Below, in pieces: positions 52,944-60,902 of a DNA stretch of 64,000 bases. This stretch comes from Adhaeribacter arboris. Lineage in GTDB: Bacteria > Bacteroidota > Bacteroidia > Cytophagales > Hymenobacteraceae. The notes under the pieces are model-generated. The model was not told the DNA's origin and ran no database searches. It saw nothing but the letters and a program-made list of their open reading frames with translations. The position numbers were made by a program, and so were the translations under genes. Position 1 is the stretch's first letter, and the number at the start of each line of letters is the position of its first letter. The DNA lies in assembly GCF_003023845.1 (NCBI RefSeq), contig NZ_PYFT01000001.1, forward strand, positions 4,526,001 through 4,590,000, written 5' to 3'.

Positions 52944-53251
52944 CGAAAACTTACCTAAGCGGCTTAAACTTGACTTTCCTGACCATGAGATCTATACCAT
53001 TAACGACAAAGGCTGGAACGGAAAGAAGAATGGAGAACTAACGAAGTTGTTAATAGCAGAGAACTTTGAGGCTTTAATTTACCTTCGACAAAAATTTACA
53101 ATACCAACAGAATTTCAAAAAATACGCTATTCCAGTTTTAGTGCTTAACGCAACAGATAATACTTATTTGACCTTGAGCAAACTAGTTCCTAAAATTAAA
53201 GAAGTTCTCAGCAAACAATTAATGCCTGGGCCGACAATCCTAAATGAATAA
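52927..53251 (+). CDS. DUF5615 PIN-like toxin, frameshifted
   Basis: It begins MRLLLDENLPKRLKLDFPDH with the acidic residue pattern of the PIN-like DUF5615 family (D6 and E7) and YTINDKGWNGKKNGEL. As read it stops at 53148 after 73 residues. Removing one T from the TTT at 53078-53080 continues it as ALITFDKNLQYQQNFKKYAI, then PVLVLNATDNTYLTLSKLVP, and ends at 53251. The restored frame has the usual family end and about 107 residues. It is probably an RNase-like toxin paired with the DUF433 gene. The frameshift is either an error or a silencing mutation. Confidence 0.72.
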
Positions 53252-53263
53252 AAGAAAGCTTGT

Positions 53264-53330
53264 GCCTAACCCTGCATAGACAAAACCTTTGCTTCCCTAC
53301 GGGCTTGGCATACGCGCGGTCCGTTAGCGG
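53264..53330. other. attC-like site 2 (weak)
   Basis: GCCTAAC (53264-53270) lies 12 bases after the restored toxin stop. The centre contains CCCTACGGG as a small hairpin, and the right end is GTTAGCGG (53323-53330). Pairing of the outer parts is poor. The block ACAAAACC-TTGCT-C-CTACGGGC also occurs at 8005-8066. It is a plausible degenerate attC, not certain. Confidence 0.4.
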
Positions 53331-53352
53331 TAATGCAAAAAACAGCACCATT

Positions 53353-54105
53353 ATGATTTATCATATTTTAAACGGCGACGCTCTGGCTTACAGTTTTCCG
53401 GACGCTAAAATTGGAGGAGATCTCATTGTCGTTCGAGAAGGTCTGATAGAGGGAAATCTAGCGGGCCACCATTTGCCAGACTTTTGGCAAGCCAGAGCCA
53501 GGTATCTGGGAGTAACCGAAACGGAATACCAGAGCCAAGTGGTAAACGAATTCGAAAAAATAAGGAATGCTCCGGATGATTCCGAATTTAATCTTTGGTT
53601 CGAGTATGACTTGTTTTGTCAAGTTAATATGTGGTTTGTTCTTTCCATTATCCATCGTTTGCCCATCAAGAAAAAAGTTTTTGCGGTTTATACTACTTAT
53701 TTAGACAAAACCAGTAAACATTTTTGGAATGCCTTTGGACCCGCCAATTCCGCTGAATTACAGGTTTGTTACGCCAATAGAATTTCTTTAAGTGACGCGG
53801 ACCTACAGGTAGGGCAAGACTTGTGGCAAGCTTACAAAAAGGGTAATCTGAAAGAATTGACCGCACTTTCCAAGAATCCATCGGTAGCTTTTCCGTATTT
53901 ACCAGAGGTAGTAAAGGCGCAGGTGGACCGTTTTCCTAAAGATGGCACCAAAGGCAGACCGGAAAGGGTTATGGAAGACATCCTAAAAAATATTTCCACT
54001 GACTTTCCTAAAGTGTTCCAAGAATTTTGGAACCGAGAAAGCATTTATGGTTTCGGGGACACGCAATTAAAAAACCTCTATGACAAAGTAATGCACCACC
54101 GCTAA
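53353..54105 (+). CDS. DUF1835 domain protein
   Basis: A 250-residue protein starting at the ATG in MIYHILNGDALAYSFPDA; an in-frame extension back to 53260 lies in the attC-like DNA. DUF1835 features are the opening LNGDAL, then GGDLIVVREGLIEGNLAG and FWQARARYLGV. The central part reads FEYDLFCQVNMWFVLSIIHR, the C-terminal part SKNPSVAFPYLPEVVKAQVD, and the protein ends DKVMHHR. The function of the family is not established. Its stop codon overlaps the next attC-like site (54101), so it looks like a cassette gene. Confidence 0.75.
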   Translation: MIYHILNGDALAYSFPDAKIGGDLIVVREGLIEGNLAGHHLPDFWQARARYLGVTETEYQSQVVNEFEKIRNAPDDSEFNLWFEYDLFCQVNMWFVLSIIHRLPIKKKVFAVYTTYLDKTSKHFWNAFGPANSAELQVCYANRISLSDADLQVGQDLWQAYKKGNLKELTALSKNPSVAFPYLPEVVKAQVDRFPKDGTKGRPERVMEDILKNISTDFPKVFQEFWNRESIYGFGDTQLKNLYDKVMHHR

Positions 54106-54155
54106 CCACACCTAAACGTCAGCCATTGGCCACCGTTTAGCCAAACCATTAGGCG
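54101..54155. other. attC-like site 3
   Basis: The left part GCTAACCACACCTAAACG and the right part CCGTTTAGCCAAACCATTAG plus GC form an imperfect hairpin of 55 bp. The left box overlaps the stop codon of the DUF1835 gene and the right box is ATTAGGC (54148-54154), one base from consensus. It is short but has the cassette form. Confidence 0.5.
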
Positions 54156-54266
54156 GCATCTCTATATCGCCTTTGGCGTAATTACCCTCTTTTTTGACGC
54201 AATAACACCCTATTTATTCTGTAGGTAAGTAGTATGTTTGGGCACTACAAATCAATTATAATAATT

Positions 54267-54707
54267 ATGGCGCTAATTAACCCGCACATTAACTTCAACG
54301 GAAATGCCGAAGAAGCGTTTACCTTCTACAAATCAGTATTTGGCGGAGAGTTTGCAAAAGTTATTCGTTTCAAAGACCTGGCAGGTCCTGAATTTCCGGT
54401 AGCGGAAAAAGAAGAAAACAAAATTATGCACATTGCTTTGCCGATCGGTAAACATAATATGTTGATGGCAAATGATGTTCCGGAAAGTTTGGGAAAAACA
54501 AACGAAAATGAGAACCGAAGTAAAATTGTAATTAACGCCGAAAGTAAAGAAGAAGCCGACAAATTATTTAATGGGCTTTCCGGAGGAGGACAAATAGAAG
54601 GGCCTATTGGCGATAGCCCCTGGGGCTCTTATTTTGGTTGTTTTAGAGACAAATACGGTATTGAATGGATTGTGGAATTTGACCCGAACTATAACGAAAA
54701 TACATAA
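54267..54707 (+). CDS. VOC-family protein, PhnB-like
   Basis: A 146-residue protein from MALINPHINFNGNAEEAF (an in-frame start at 54234 adds 11 hydrophobic residues that do not match the family). Vicinal-oxygen-chelate folds with the PhnB pattern: FYKSVFGGEFAKVIRFKDL, HIALPIGKHNMLMANDVPES and WGSYFGCFRDKYGIEWIVEF. Metal ligands are not obvious and no substrate can be named. It follows attC-like site 3 by 112 bases, and a further attC-like site begins about 16 bases after its stop. Confidence 0.78.
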   Translation: MALINPHINFNGNAEEAFTFYKSVFGGEFAKVIRFKDLAGPEFPVAEKEENKIMHIALPIGKHNMLMANDVPESLGKTNENENRSKIVINAESKEEADKLFNGLSGGGQIEGPIGDSPWGSYFGCFRDKYGIEWIVEFDPNYNENT

Positions 54708-54722
54708 ACGAAAACAACGAAC

Positions 54723-54853
54723 GCCTAACAAGGAATTTGCAAAAGCCGAGCTATTGGAAGTAATATAATATTTGTATTTCTAGCAACATTTGGGCAAAAC
54801 CGAAGCGGAAGAAGTTCTAATACTCTGCTTTCGCAAATTCCTGAAGCGGTAGC
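54723..54853. other. attC-like site 4 (degenerate)
   Basis: GCCTAAC at 54723-54729 opens an inverted repeat: AGGAATTTGCAAAAGC pairs with GCTTTCGCAAATTCCT at about 54827-54842. The right-hand GTTRRRY box is missing. Size (about 130 bp) is similar to site 1. Confidence 0.4.
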
Positions 54854-54910
54854 CAAAACTGTAAAGAACACAAGTAGAAAGAGAAAGCGCATTATGTAAA
54901 TTAATCAACG

Positions 54911-55273
54911 ATGAATTTTACTAGGCTGGTTCCGAATGTATTTTATATAGATATTAAAGAGGCATTACGGCTATTTGTCGATTGCCTTGAATTTACTATT
55001 GCACATGATGAATTAAAATCAAATAATCCTTTCTGTGTGATCGAAAAGAACGGTTTGCGGATTAATCTTTTTGAAAACAAGGAATTAGCAAAAGAACATA
55101 ATCCTGAATTTAGACTGGTAACTAATAATATTGAGGAAGTATACAAAAAAATATCCTCCACTCATCCTGAGTTTCTGCACCCAAACCTTCGTAAAATTAC
55201 GCTTCGGCCTTGGGGAGCAAAAGAATTTGCGTTAAGGGATAAGCAATTAGGTATTGTTATTCAGCAATGGTAA
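54911..55273 (+). CDS. VOC-family (glyoxalase/bleomycin-resistance-like) protein
   Basis: A 120-residue single-domain VOC protein. It begins FTRLVPNVFYIDIKEALRLF, with CVIEKNGLRINLFENKELAK and WGAKEFALRDKQLGIVIQQW at the end; the final RD...Q-x-G pattern resembles the metal-binding half of glyoxalase-fold proteins. There is no partner enzyme. Its relation to bleomycin resistance is only by fold. Confidence 0.68.
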   Translation: MNFTRLVPNVFYIDIKEALRLFVDCLEFTIAHDELKSNNPFCVIEKNGLRINLFENKELAKEHNPEFRLVTNNIEEVYKKISSTHPEFLHPNLRKITLRPWGAKEFALRDKQLGIVIQQW

Positions 55274-55470
55274 AATTATAAAAACGCGAAAGTAAGTATA
55301 GCAACGAACCACTACCGTGAGGCCAGTAGACCTAAGAAATATTTATATCTGGAAAGCAATAAATTCGTTCATTTAAAGCATAAATCCATCAGTTAAGCTA
55401 CCGCTGAACTACCTATACTAACGTTACTGTAAATCATAAGGCTTGGAAATTTAAATTTTACCCACTTCCG

Positions 55471-55848
55471 TCAGGCTACACAATTCTGACAGTACCCGGT
55501 TAATAAGCAATTCACGTTCTCGACATGGTAGCCGGCGGGTATTTTTACCACTACTTCTTCTTTCAGGCACTCTACTTTCTGGCATTTCCGGCACCGGAAA
55601 TGAAAATGATTGTGGCGGTGCTGCTTTTCTTCGCAGTTATGGCAAAGCGCGAAATAATACTTGCCATCGTCTGACAGAATTTTGTGTACATAGCCGTCTT
55701 CGCAAAACCTATTCAGGATGCGGTATACCGTAACCCGATCCATAGCGCCTTTTACTTGCTGCTCAATGTCCTCCTGGTTAAAGGCTCTTGGGGCAGAATG
55801 CAGGATATTTAAAATAGCCTGTTTAGAGGGAGTGCTTCTTCTTTTCAT
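55471..55848 (-). CDS. Fur-family transcriptional regulator
   Basis: A 125-residue Fur/Zur/PerR-type regulator. The winged-helix part (SKQAILNILHSAPRAFNQED; VTVYRILNRFCEDGYVHKIL) is followed by a metal-binding half. This half has the His cluster HRHNHFHF, the CxxC pairs C-R-K-C and CHNC, and a C-terminal CQNC for structural zinc. It is slightly shorter than E. coli Fur (148). The metal (zinc, iron or manganese) cannot be told from the sequence alone, but the many Cys pairs and a TTGCAA-type box fit a zinc-type regulator. A palindromic operator lies 6 bases before its start, so it likely represses itself. Confidence 0.85.
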   Translation of the reverse strand: MKRRSTPSKQAILNILHSAPRAFNQEDIEQQVKGAMDRVTVYRILNRFCEDGYVHKILSDDGKYYFALCHNCEEKQHRHNHFHFRCRKCQKVECLKEEVVVKIPAGYHVENVNCLLTGYCQNCVA

Positions 55849-55853
55849 TAATT

Positions 55854-55878
55854 ATTATTGCAATTAAGTTGCAATAAT
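55854..55878. promoter_or_regulatory. Fur-family operator (10-bp inverted repeat)
   Basis: ATTATTGCAA (55854-55863), spacer TTAAG, then TTGCAATAAT (55869-55878), a perfect dyad of the size and AT-rich character of Fur/Zur boxes. It lies just upstream of the Fur-family start (55848) and about 126 bases upstream of the divergent flavoprotein (56004), so it may regulate both genes. Confidence 0.72.
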
Positions 55879-56003
55879 AAAAATAAATCCTAGGTTTGCC
55901 AAATCAAAAACCAGGTACTACTCCCGAAAGTTGGAATTAAACCTTTGCGCCAACAATTAAGCGCTTTCTTTTTTTCGGGAGGAACATTTTAAAGATTGAT
56001 TTT

Positions 56004-56912
56004 ATGGTAAATTCTAAAACTTTCGACGTGATTATTGTGGGCGGCAGTTATGCCGGCCTTTCGGCTGCTATGAGTTTAGGCCGGGCTTTACGCCAGGTGT
56101 TAATCATCGACAGTGGCCAACCTTGTAACCGACAAACTCCCCATTCGCACAACTTTATTACCCACGATGGCGAAACTCCCGCCCAGATTTCGGCTTTAGC
56201 CCGAGAGCAGGTGGCTCGTTACAGTACCGTTACCTTTTACAATGGACTCGCCATAAGTGCCGTTAAAACGGAAAAGAGATTTAGCTTAACTACCCAAAGT
56301 GGGAATACTTTTTCAAGTAAAAAACTGGTGTTTGCCACCGGGTTAAAAGACATAATGCCTGACCTGCCCGGGTTTGCCGAATGTTGGGGAATATCCATCT
56401 TGCATTGCCCGTATTGCCACGGGTACGAAGTGAAAAATTTAAAAACCGGGTTATTGGGTAACGGTGATACCGGTTTTGAATTAGTTAAATTAATCTCGAA
56501 CTGGACCAAGGATATAGTACTTTTCACCAACGGAAAATCTACTTTAACGATCGAGCAAACTGCCAAACTTGAAAAACGCAACATTCCCATTATTCAGACC
56601 GAAATTCAAAGTTTCCAGCACGATCAGGGAAAAATTAGAAGTGTGGTTTTAAAGGACCAAACAGAAATTTTAGTAAACGCTATGTATGCGCGCCCTGTAT
56701 TTGTACAGCATTGTCCTATTCCGGTGGAATTAGGTTGCGAAGTAACCGAACCAGGTTTTTTAAAAGTAGACGGGTTCCAGAGAACAACGGTTGCCGGTGT
56801 GTATGCCTGCGGCGATAATTCTATTTTTGGCCGGGCCGTTTCGTTGGCCGTTGCCAGCGGTACCGCAACCGGCGCTTTCGTGAATAAAGATTTGATGGAG
56901 GAAGAGTTTTAA
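56004..56912 (+). CDS. thioredoxin-reductase-like FAD/NAD(P) oxidoreductase
   Basis: A 302-residue two-dinucleotide-domain flavoprotein. The FAD motif is VIIVGGSYAGLSAAMSLGRA (Gly13-Gly14-x-x-x-Gly18). The active-site-like CPYCHGYE lies around Cys135/Cys138, where thioredoxin reductase has CxxC. A second nucleotide motif follows (GLLGNGDTGFELVKLIS), and the C-terminal FAD motif is TTVAGVYACGDNSI. The second motif lacks the standard GxGxxA form, so NADPH use is uncertain. It is divergent from the Fur-family gene with a shared operator region, so it is probably controlled by that regulator. Confidence 0.85.
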   Translation: MVNSKTFDVIIVGGSYAGLSAAMSLGRALRQVLIIDSGQPCNRQTPHSHNFITHDGETPAQISALAREQVARYSTVTFYNGLAISAVKTEKRFSLTTQSGNTFSSKKLVFATGLKDIMPDLPGFAECWGISILHCPYCHGYEVKNLKTGLLGNGDTGFELVKLISNWTKDIVLFTNGKSTLTIEQTAKLEKRNIPIIQTEIQSFQHDQGKIRSVVLKDQTEILVNAMYARPVFVQHCPIPVELGCEVTEPGFLKVDGFQRTTVAGVYACGDNSIFGRAVSLAVASGTATGAFVNKDLMEEEF

Positions 56913-57105
56913 TGGCGTGTATAAGCGGAAATCTGTTATGCTAAAAAGAACGCGGTCAGATAATCAGAATCCTTTTTATATTTAGCAAATTAGTAAAATA
57001 GTAAATCTTTACATTAGAAAGTCGAAGAAATAAAGCAAAAGCTTCAACTTTACCCATGTTTCCGATAACCGGAGTTATTCCGTATATCTGCTGGTTAGAT
57101 GTAAT
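56913..57105. other. AT-rich intergenic region with shared motif
   Basis: This region contains the motif ATTCCGTATATCTGCTGGTT AG at 57077-57099, almost the same as the one at 51465-51487, immediately before the small gene at 57106. Preceding bases (CTTTACCCATGTTTCCGATA) also resemble the region before 51518. No gene is supported. Confidence 0.4.
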
Positions 57106-57411
57106 ATGATTAGAATGAAGTCCGAAGTAGATAACAGCTTAATACTTAGTGGAGTGAGAGCTTTATTGGGAAATGTCCCCATTTCATTAAGGTCTGTATC
57201 AATAGAATTAAGTAATGGAAAGATACTTTGGAAGTGTGTTTTTGATGAAAATGCAACAGAAGAAGATTATGAATTACTTTCTATCGCTGCTGGTGAGGTC
57301 ATAGCAGATTTTCCAAATTACGGATTAAAAGAAATTACAGAAACAATACCCAATTTTAAGAAACCTCAGCATTTTAAGAACTTAATCTTTCAAAGAAAAG
57401 AGAACAATTAA
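57106..57411 (+). CDS. small protein of unknown function
   Basis: A 101-residue protein (ATG at 57106; another in-frame ATG at 57115). Sequence segments: ALLGNVPISLRSVSIELSNG, KILWKCVFDENATEEDYELL, EVIADFPNYGLKEI and a charged tail ending RKENN. There is no signal peptide or membrane helix. The 'E-x-x-I-A-D-F-P' pattern recurs in small accessory-DNA proteins I cannot name; an immunity protein is one possibility. It follows a possible cassette boundary and is AT-rich. Confidence 0.6.
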   Translation: MIRMKSEVDNSLILSGVRALLGNVPISLRSVSIELSNGKILWKCVFDENATEEDYELLSIAAGEVIADFPNYGLKEITETIPNFKKPQHFKNLIFQRKENN

Positions 57412-57529
57412 ATAGAAATCACCAGAAATACAAACATCTGACCACGCCTAAAGCCCACTAAAGCGTGCCATAGCAAAGTACGTTAGTAAATAATTTACCG
57501 AAAGAATTATAATAGCCTAAATCTCCCGT

Positions 57530-58045
57530 ATGAATTATTACTTTAGAAAAGCTAGTGCTGCTGAAATCCCGGCAATATGGGACATTCTGCAACAAGCAAT
57601 ACTACGCAGAAAAGCGGATGGCAGTAACCAATGGCAAGACGGTTATCCCAATCCGGCTGTTATTCAGGATGACATTGAAAAAGGCGTAGGATTTGTCTTG
57701 ACCGAAGGAGAAACTATCGTCGGGTATAGCGCCGTATTAATTAATGACGAACCTGCATACGCCAAAATTGAAGGAAAGTGGTTAACGAATGCGGATTTTG
57801 TGGTTTTCCACCGAGTAGCTATTTCAGAAAAGTATTTGGGCAAAGGTTTAGCCCAAAAGATGTTGAAATTTATAGAAGAGTTTGCCCTAAGTAACCATAT
57901 TTATAGCATTAAAGCAGACACTAATTTTGACAACCTTGCCATGATGAAAACTTTTGAAAAATCAGGCTATACTTACTGCGGGGAGGTGTATTTCAGAGGA
58001 AGCTCAAGAAAAGCGTATGAAAAAGTGTTGGCTAACGCGGCTTAA
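57530..58045 (+). CDS. GNAT-family acetyltransferase
   Basis: A 171-residue GNAT enzyme. It begins YYFRKASAAEIPAIWDILQQ. The acetyl-CoA-binding motif A is in FHRVAISEKYLGKGLAQKML, with the Q/R-x-x-G-x-G/A pattern (G-K-G-L-A). The substrate could be an amino group on a small molecule or protein. No operon partner is visible and the surroundings look acquired. Confidence 0.8.
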   Translation: MNYYFRKASAAEIPAIWDILQQAILRRKADGSNQWQDGYPNPAVIQDDIEKGVGFVLTEGETIVGYSAVLINDEPAYAKIEGKWLTNADFVVFHRVAISEKYLGKGLAQKMLKFIEEFALSNHIYSIKADTNFDNLAMMKTFEKSGYTYCGEVYFRGSSRKAYEKVLANAA

Positions 58046-58130
58046 AGGCAATTAAAAAAGTGATTCCTATTTTCTATTTAAAATAGAGTAAATAAAATAA
58101 CTTTATTCGAAAAATAGGCTAAGCAATTAA

Positions 58131-58601
58131 ATGATAGAAACTACCTTATTCCGTACCAATTCAGATAATCCGGATTTTCAAAAATTAGTAGCCCTGCTGG
58201 ATAAAGATTTAGCTATCAGAGATGGGGAAGAACATGCTTTTTATGCCCAGTATAATAAAATTGATGCGATTAAACACACCGTAGTAGCTTATAAAAACGA
58301 ATTGCCGGTGGGTTGCGGCGCTATAAAACAATACGCGGAACATACCACCGAAGTAAAAAGAATGTTTGTATTACCGGAATTCCGGGGGCAGGGCATTGCC
58401 GAGGAAATCTTGCGGGAGTTAGAACAATGGGCAAAGGAGTTAAATTTTGCCGAGTGCATCTTGGAAACCGGTAAAAAGCAGCCCGAAGCCATCCGTTTAT
58501 ATCAGAAAGCCGGTTATTCTTTAATCCCGAATTATGGACAATATCAGGGAGTAGAAAATAGCGTGTGTATGCTGAAAAAAATAATTCCTGCAGTTTCTTA
58601 A
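58131..58601 (+). CDS. GNAT-family acetyltransferase
   Basis: A 156-residue GNAT enzyme: VGCGAIKQYAEHTTEVKRMF, then VLPEFRGQGIAEEILRELEQ (motif A, R-G-Q-G-I-A) and LETGKKQPEAIRLYQKAGY. The IRLYQKAGY end is typical of the YitI/MnaT-like group. Its 3' end overlaps the N-terminal extension of the next frame, but the real start of that gene is at 58631, 30 bases beyond. Confidence 0.82.
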   Translation: MIETTLFRTNSDNPDFQKLVALLDKDLAIRDGEEHAFYAQYNKIDAIKHTVVAYKNELPVGCGAIKQYAEHTTEVKRMFVLPEFRGQGIAEEILRELEQWAKELNFAECILETGKKQPEAIRLYQKAGYSLIPNYGQYQGVENSVCMLKKIIPAVS

Positions 58602-58630
58602 AAGCAACTCCAATTAAAAAATCTACCGCC

Positions 58631-59116
58631 ATGGCACCTCAACCAACAAAAGAAACCAACCTTATTTTAAGGCATTTACTGGCGACAATTGCGTACCGGT
58701 TAACAAAATGTTTGGCTGATGGGGAGGACGAATTTATGCGGTTCGATTCGGGTAGTGGGGTGCGTAAGCCTTTCGAAATTCTGTATCACATGTCGTCGGT
58801 GCTTAGTTTTTGTTTGGCCGAAATAGAAAAAAGAGACGTAATAAGACCCGTTGCTTTACCGGAAGAGCAAGCAACCACGCAATTTTTTAATCTGCTGCAA
58901 GCCACAGATAATGCCTTAACCGGGAAGGAAGTAGAATTAGATACAGCCCTAAAACTTATTCAAGGTCCGCTGGCCGATATGCTGACCCACGTGGGGCAAT
59001 TGGCATTGTTAAGAAGGTACTATAATAAACCAATACAAGCGGAGAACTTCATGCGGGCCAAAGTTCAAATTGGCGTTATTGCGCCGGAAAAGCAGGAGTT
59101 AGCTACCAGCTTATAA
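58631..59116 (+). CDS. DinB-superfamily-like protein
   Basis: A 161-residue protein from MAPQPTKETNLILRHLLATI (the upstream frame to 58565 overlaps the acetyltransferase). It is helical with DinB-like features: FEILYHMSSVLSFCLAEIEK with a His that could bind metal, and DMLTHVGQLALLRRYYNKPI with the second His. This pattern (about 30 residues N-terminal to His, then H-V-G-Q-L) is typical of DinB/YfiT proteins, which act as thiol- or metal-dependent transferases. The partner is unknown. Confidence 0.65.
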   Translation: MAPQPTKETNLILRHLLATIAYRLTKCLADGEDEFMRFDSGSGVRKPFEILYHMSSVLSFCLAEIEKRDVIRPVALPEEQATTQFFNLLQATDNALTGKEVELDTALKLIQGPLADMLTHVGQLALLRRYYNKPIQAENFMRAKVQIGVIAPEKQELATSL

Positions 59117-59657
59117 GTTGAATACTTACCTGAAAGCCTTTCAATAAAAACGGCCCAACGAATAAAAGCTATATTGCTTCAAATAAACGGGATTTTTTTA
59201 AAGAAAAAGCGCGGCTACTCTCATAAGTAAAATAATTCGCCGACGGGGGCGAGGCAAAATGTACCAGTCATCCGCCCGCTTTATTCGGAGCTTACCCCCG
59301 AAGGAAAGGACCATTGGTCGGTACCAGGACCTGGATCAGCTCCTCCAGCAGTTTTCGGCTTAATGAAAGGTTCTACTTAACTGGAAATCACAGAATAAAA
59401 TTTAATAAAATAAAGAAGATATCCGGAAGATTACCTACCTTATAATAATATTTAGATTATTAATGAGCTTGTTTTAGAATGGCCGAAATGCTGTTCCCGT
59501 ACAATAAACGGGCTGATACGCTCCGGCTTCATTTTATTTCGCTAATATAATTCTTACTGCTCGGTCTTCTTTTGATGAAATACGGATGACGCAATAATTA
59601 ACTTTTAACGGATAAAAAGGAAAAGAAGCCATTAAAGTAAACTAATTAACCGGTTGG
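59117..59657. other. intergenic region, possible small remnant
   Basis: A 541-base gap between the DinB-like protein and corA. A 34-codon frame at 59259-59363 (MYQSSARFIRSLPPKERTIG) has an ordinary amino-acid mix and could be the end of a decayed regulator, but nothing identifies it. No promoter was assigned. Confidence 0.4.
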
Positions 59658-60638
59658 GTGATGAGCGCAGTAATTAATTGTGCCGCCTATTCTGTAGGCC
59701 ATCGCATAGCTAACGTCAAGATCAGTGATATTGGTAAAATACTCCGGCAAACAGATAAATTTGTTTGGATAGGCCTGCATGAACCCGACGAAGACCTGAT
59801 GGCTCAGGCCCAAAAGGAGTTTGGGTTACACCCACTGGCCGTAGAAGATGCGCATCAGGCGCATCAACGCCCCAAAATAGAAACTTTCGGCGATACTCTT
59901 TTTATTGTTTTGCGTACCGCCCAGGTTTCTGGGGAACCGTGCCGGATTGTATTCGGAGAAACTCATTTTTTTGTGGGGGCCAACTTTATTCTTACCATTC
60001 GGCATGGTTCTACGCTGTCTTACGGGGAGGTGCGCTCCCGCTGCGAGAGCACGCCCAACCTGCTCCGGAAAGGCCCCTGTTTTGCCTTATACGCGGTTAT
60101 GGATTCTATCGTCGACCAATATTTCCCGGTGGTAACCCAGTTAGGAGAGGAGTTAGAGATGCTGGAGGCTAGCGTTTTTAGTGGTAAGTCAAGCCGGGAA
60201 ACTATTACGCAAATCTACCAGCTTAAGCGCGATCTGCTGGAAGTAAAACACGCTATTTCGCCCCTAATTGATATTTGTAACCGGCTCATGCGCTTCGATT
60301 CAACTTTAATCCGGGAAGAAACCCGGCCTTATTTCCGCGACATCTATGACCACGCTATTCGCATTAACGAGATGGTAGATAATACCCGGGAGTTGCTCAC
60401 GAGCGTACTGGAAGTAAATTTTTCCCTTATTTCGTTATCGCAGAACGAAGTATCGAAAAAGTTTGCCGGTTGGGCCGCTATTCTAGGTATCCCCACCATG
60501 GTTGCCGGCATTTACGGCATGAACTTCGAATTTATCCCGGAGTTAAGCTGGCATTATGGTTATCCGGTAGTGCTGGGCTTAACTATTTCGTCGTGTGTGT
60601 TTCTCTATTGGTATTTTAAACGGTCGGGCTGGTTTTGA
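59658..60638 (+). CDS. corA: CorA-family magnesium/cobalt transporter
   Basis: A 326-residue inner-membrane transporter for divalent cations. A large N-terminal cytoplasmic domain contains FVWIGLHEPDEDLMAQAQKE and ALYAVMDSIVDQYFPVVTQL, with long helices (RLMRFDSTLIREETRPYFRD) forming the funnel. The C-terminus has two membrane helices (WAAILGIPTMVAGIYG; GYPVVLGLTISSCVFLYWYF) separated by the signature GMN motif near residue 287 (YGMNFEFIPEL). Length is normal for the CorA2/ZntB-like group. GTG at 59658 gives MM at the start; the second codon, ATG at 59661, may be the real start. It has its own unit with no operon partner. Confidence 0.9.
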   Translation: MMSAVINCAAYSVGHRIANVKISDIGKILRQTDKFVWIGLHEPDEDLMAQAQKEFGLHPLAVEDAHQAHQRPKIETFGDTLFIVLRTAQVSGEPCRIVFGETHFFVGANFILTIRHGSTLSYGEVRSRCESTPNLLRKGPCFALYAVMDSIVDQYFPVVTQLGEELEMLEASVFSGKSSRETITQIYQLKRDLLEVKHAISPLIDICNRLMRFDSTLIREETRPYFRDIYDHAIRINEMVDNTRELLTSVLEVNFSLISLSQNEVSKKFAGWAAILGIPTMVAGIYGMNFEFIPELSWHYGYPVVLGLTISSCVFLYWYFKRSGWF

Positions 60639-60667
60639 AAAGTATCTTTTTTCATTAATTGTTTGTC

Positions 60668-60853
60668 TTTGGAGCCTTTTCCAGTCTCCAGGCAGCAGTG
60701 CTAACTAATTTAAACGGACCAAGTTTGCCGCGTGGCCGGCGACCTCGTTTGGCTCTTTCGCACTCGCTATTCTTCCTTTCCTCAACTGCGTCGGCGGAAT
60801 ACTGCTGCGCAGTACCAAAAGCCTAGCAGGTGCTCAACAGCCAAACTGGTGTA
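60668..60853 (+). repeat. dispersed structured element R1, copy F
   Basis: Starts TTTGGAGCCTTTTCCAGTCT CCAGG (GGAG/CTCC stem), contains GTGGCCGGCGACCTCGTTTG GCTC, and ends CAGCCAAACTGGTGT. The inner stem is ACTGCG (60785-60790) with CGCAGT (60808-60813), yet another sequence at the same place as in copies A, B and E. Confidence 0.7.
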
Positions 60854-60859
60854 ATTTAC

Positions 60860-60902
60860 TTACCTCTATTTGTTTAAACAAAGTTTAAACAAATAGAGGT
60901 AA
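60860..60902. repeat. 43-bp perfect inverted repeat (20-bp arms, 3-base loop)
   Basis: TTACCTCTATTTGTTTAAAC (60860-60879), loop AAA, then GTTTAAACAAATAGAGGTAA (60883-60902). No poly-T follows. It is immediately downstream of R1 copy F and 220 bases after corA; it could be a cruciform, a protein-binding site or an end of an inserted element. Confidence 0.6.

Noticed and set aside
59259-59363. 34-codon small frame that might be the end of a decayed regulator
   Set aside because: Plausible amino-acid mix but no recognisable family; kept only as a note in the intergenic entry.
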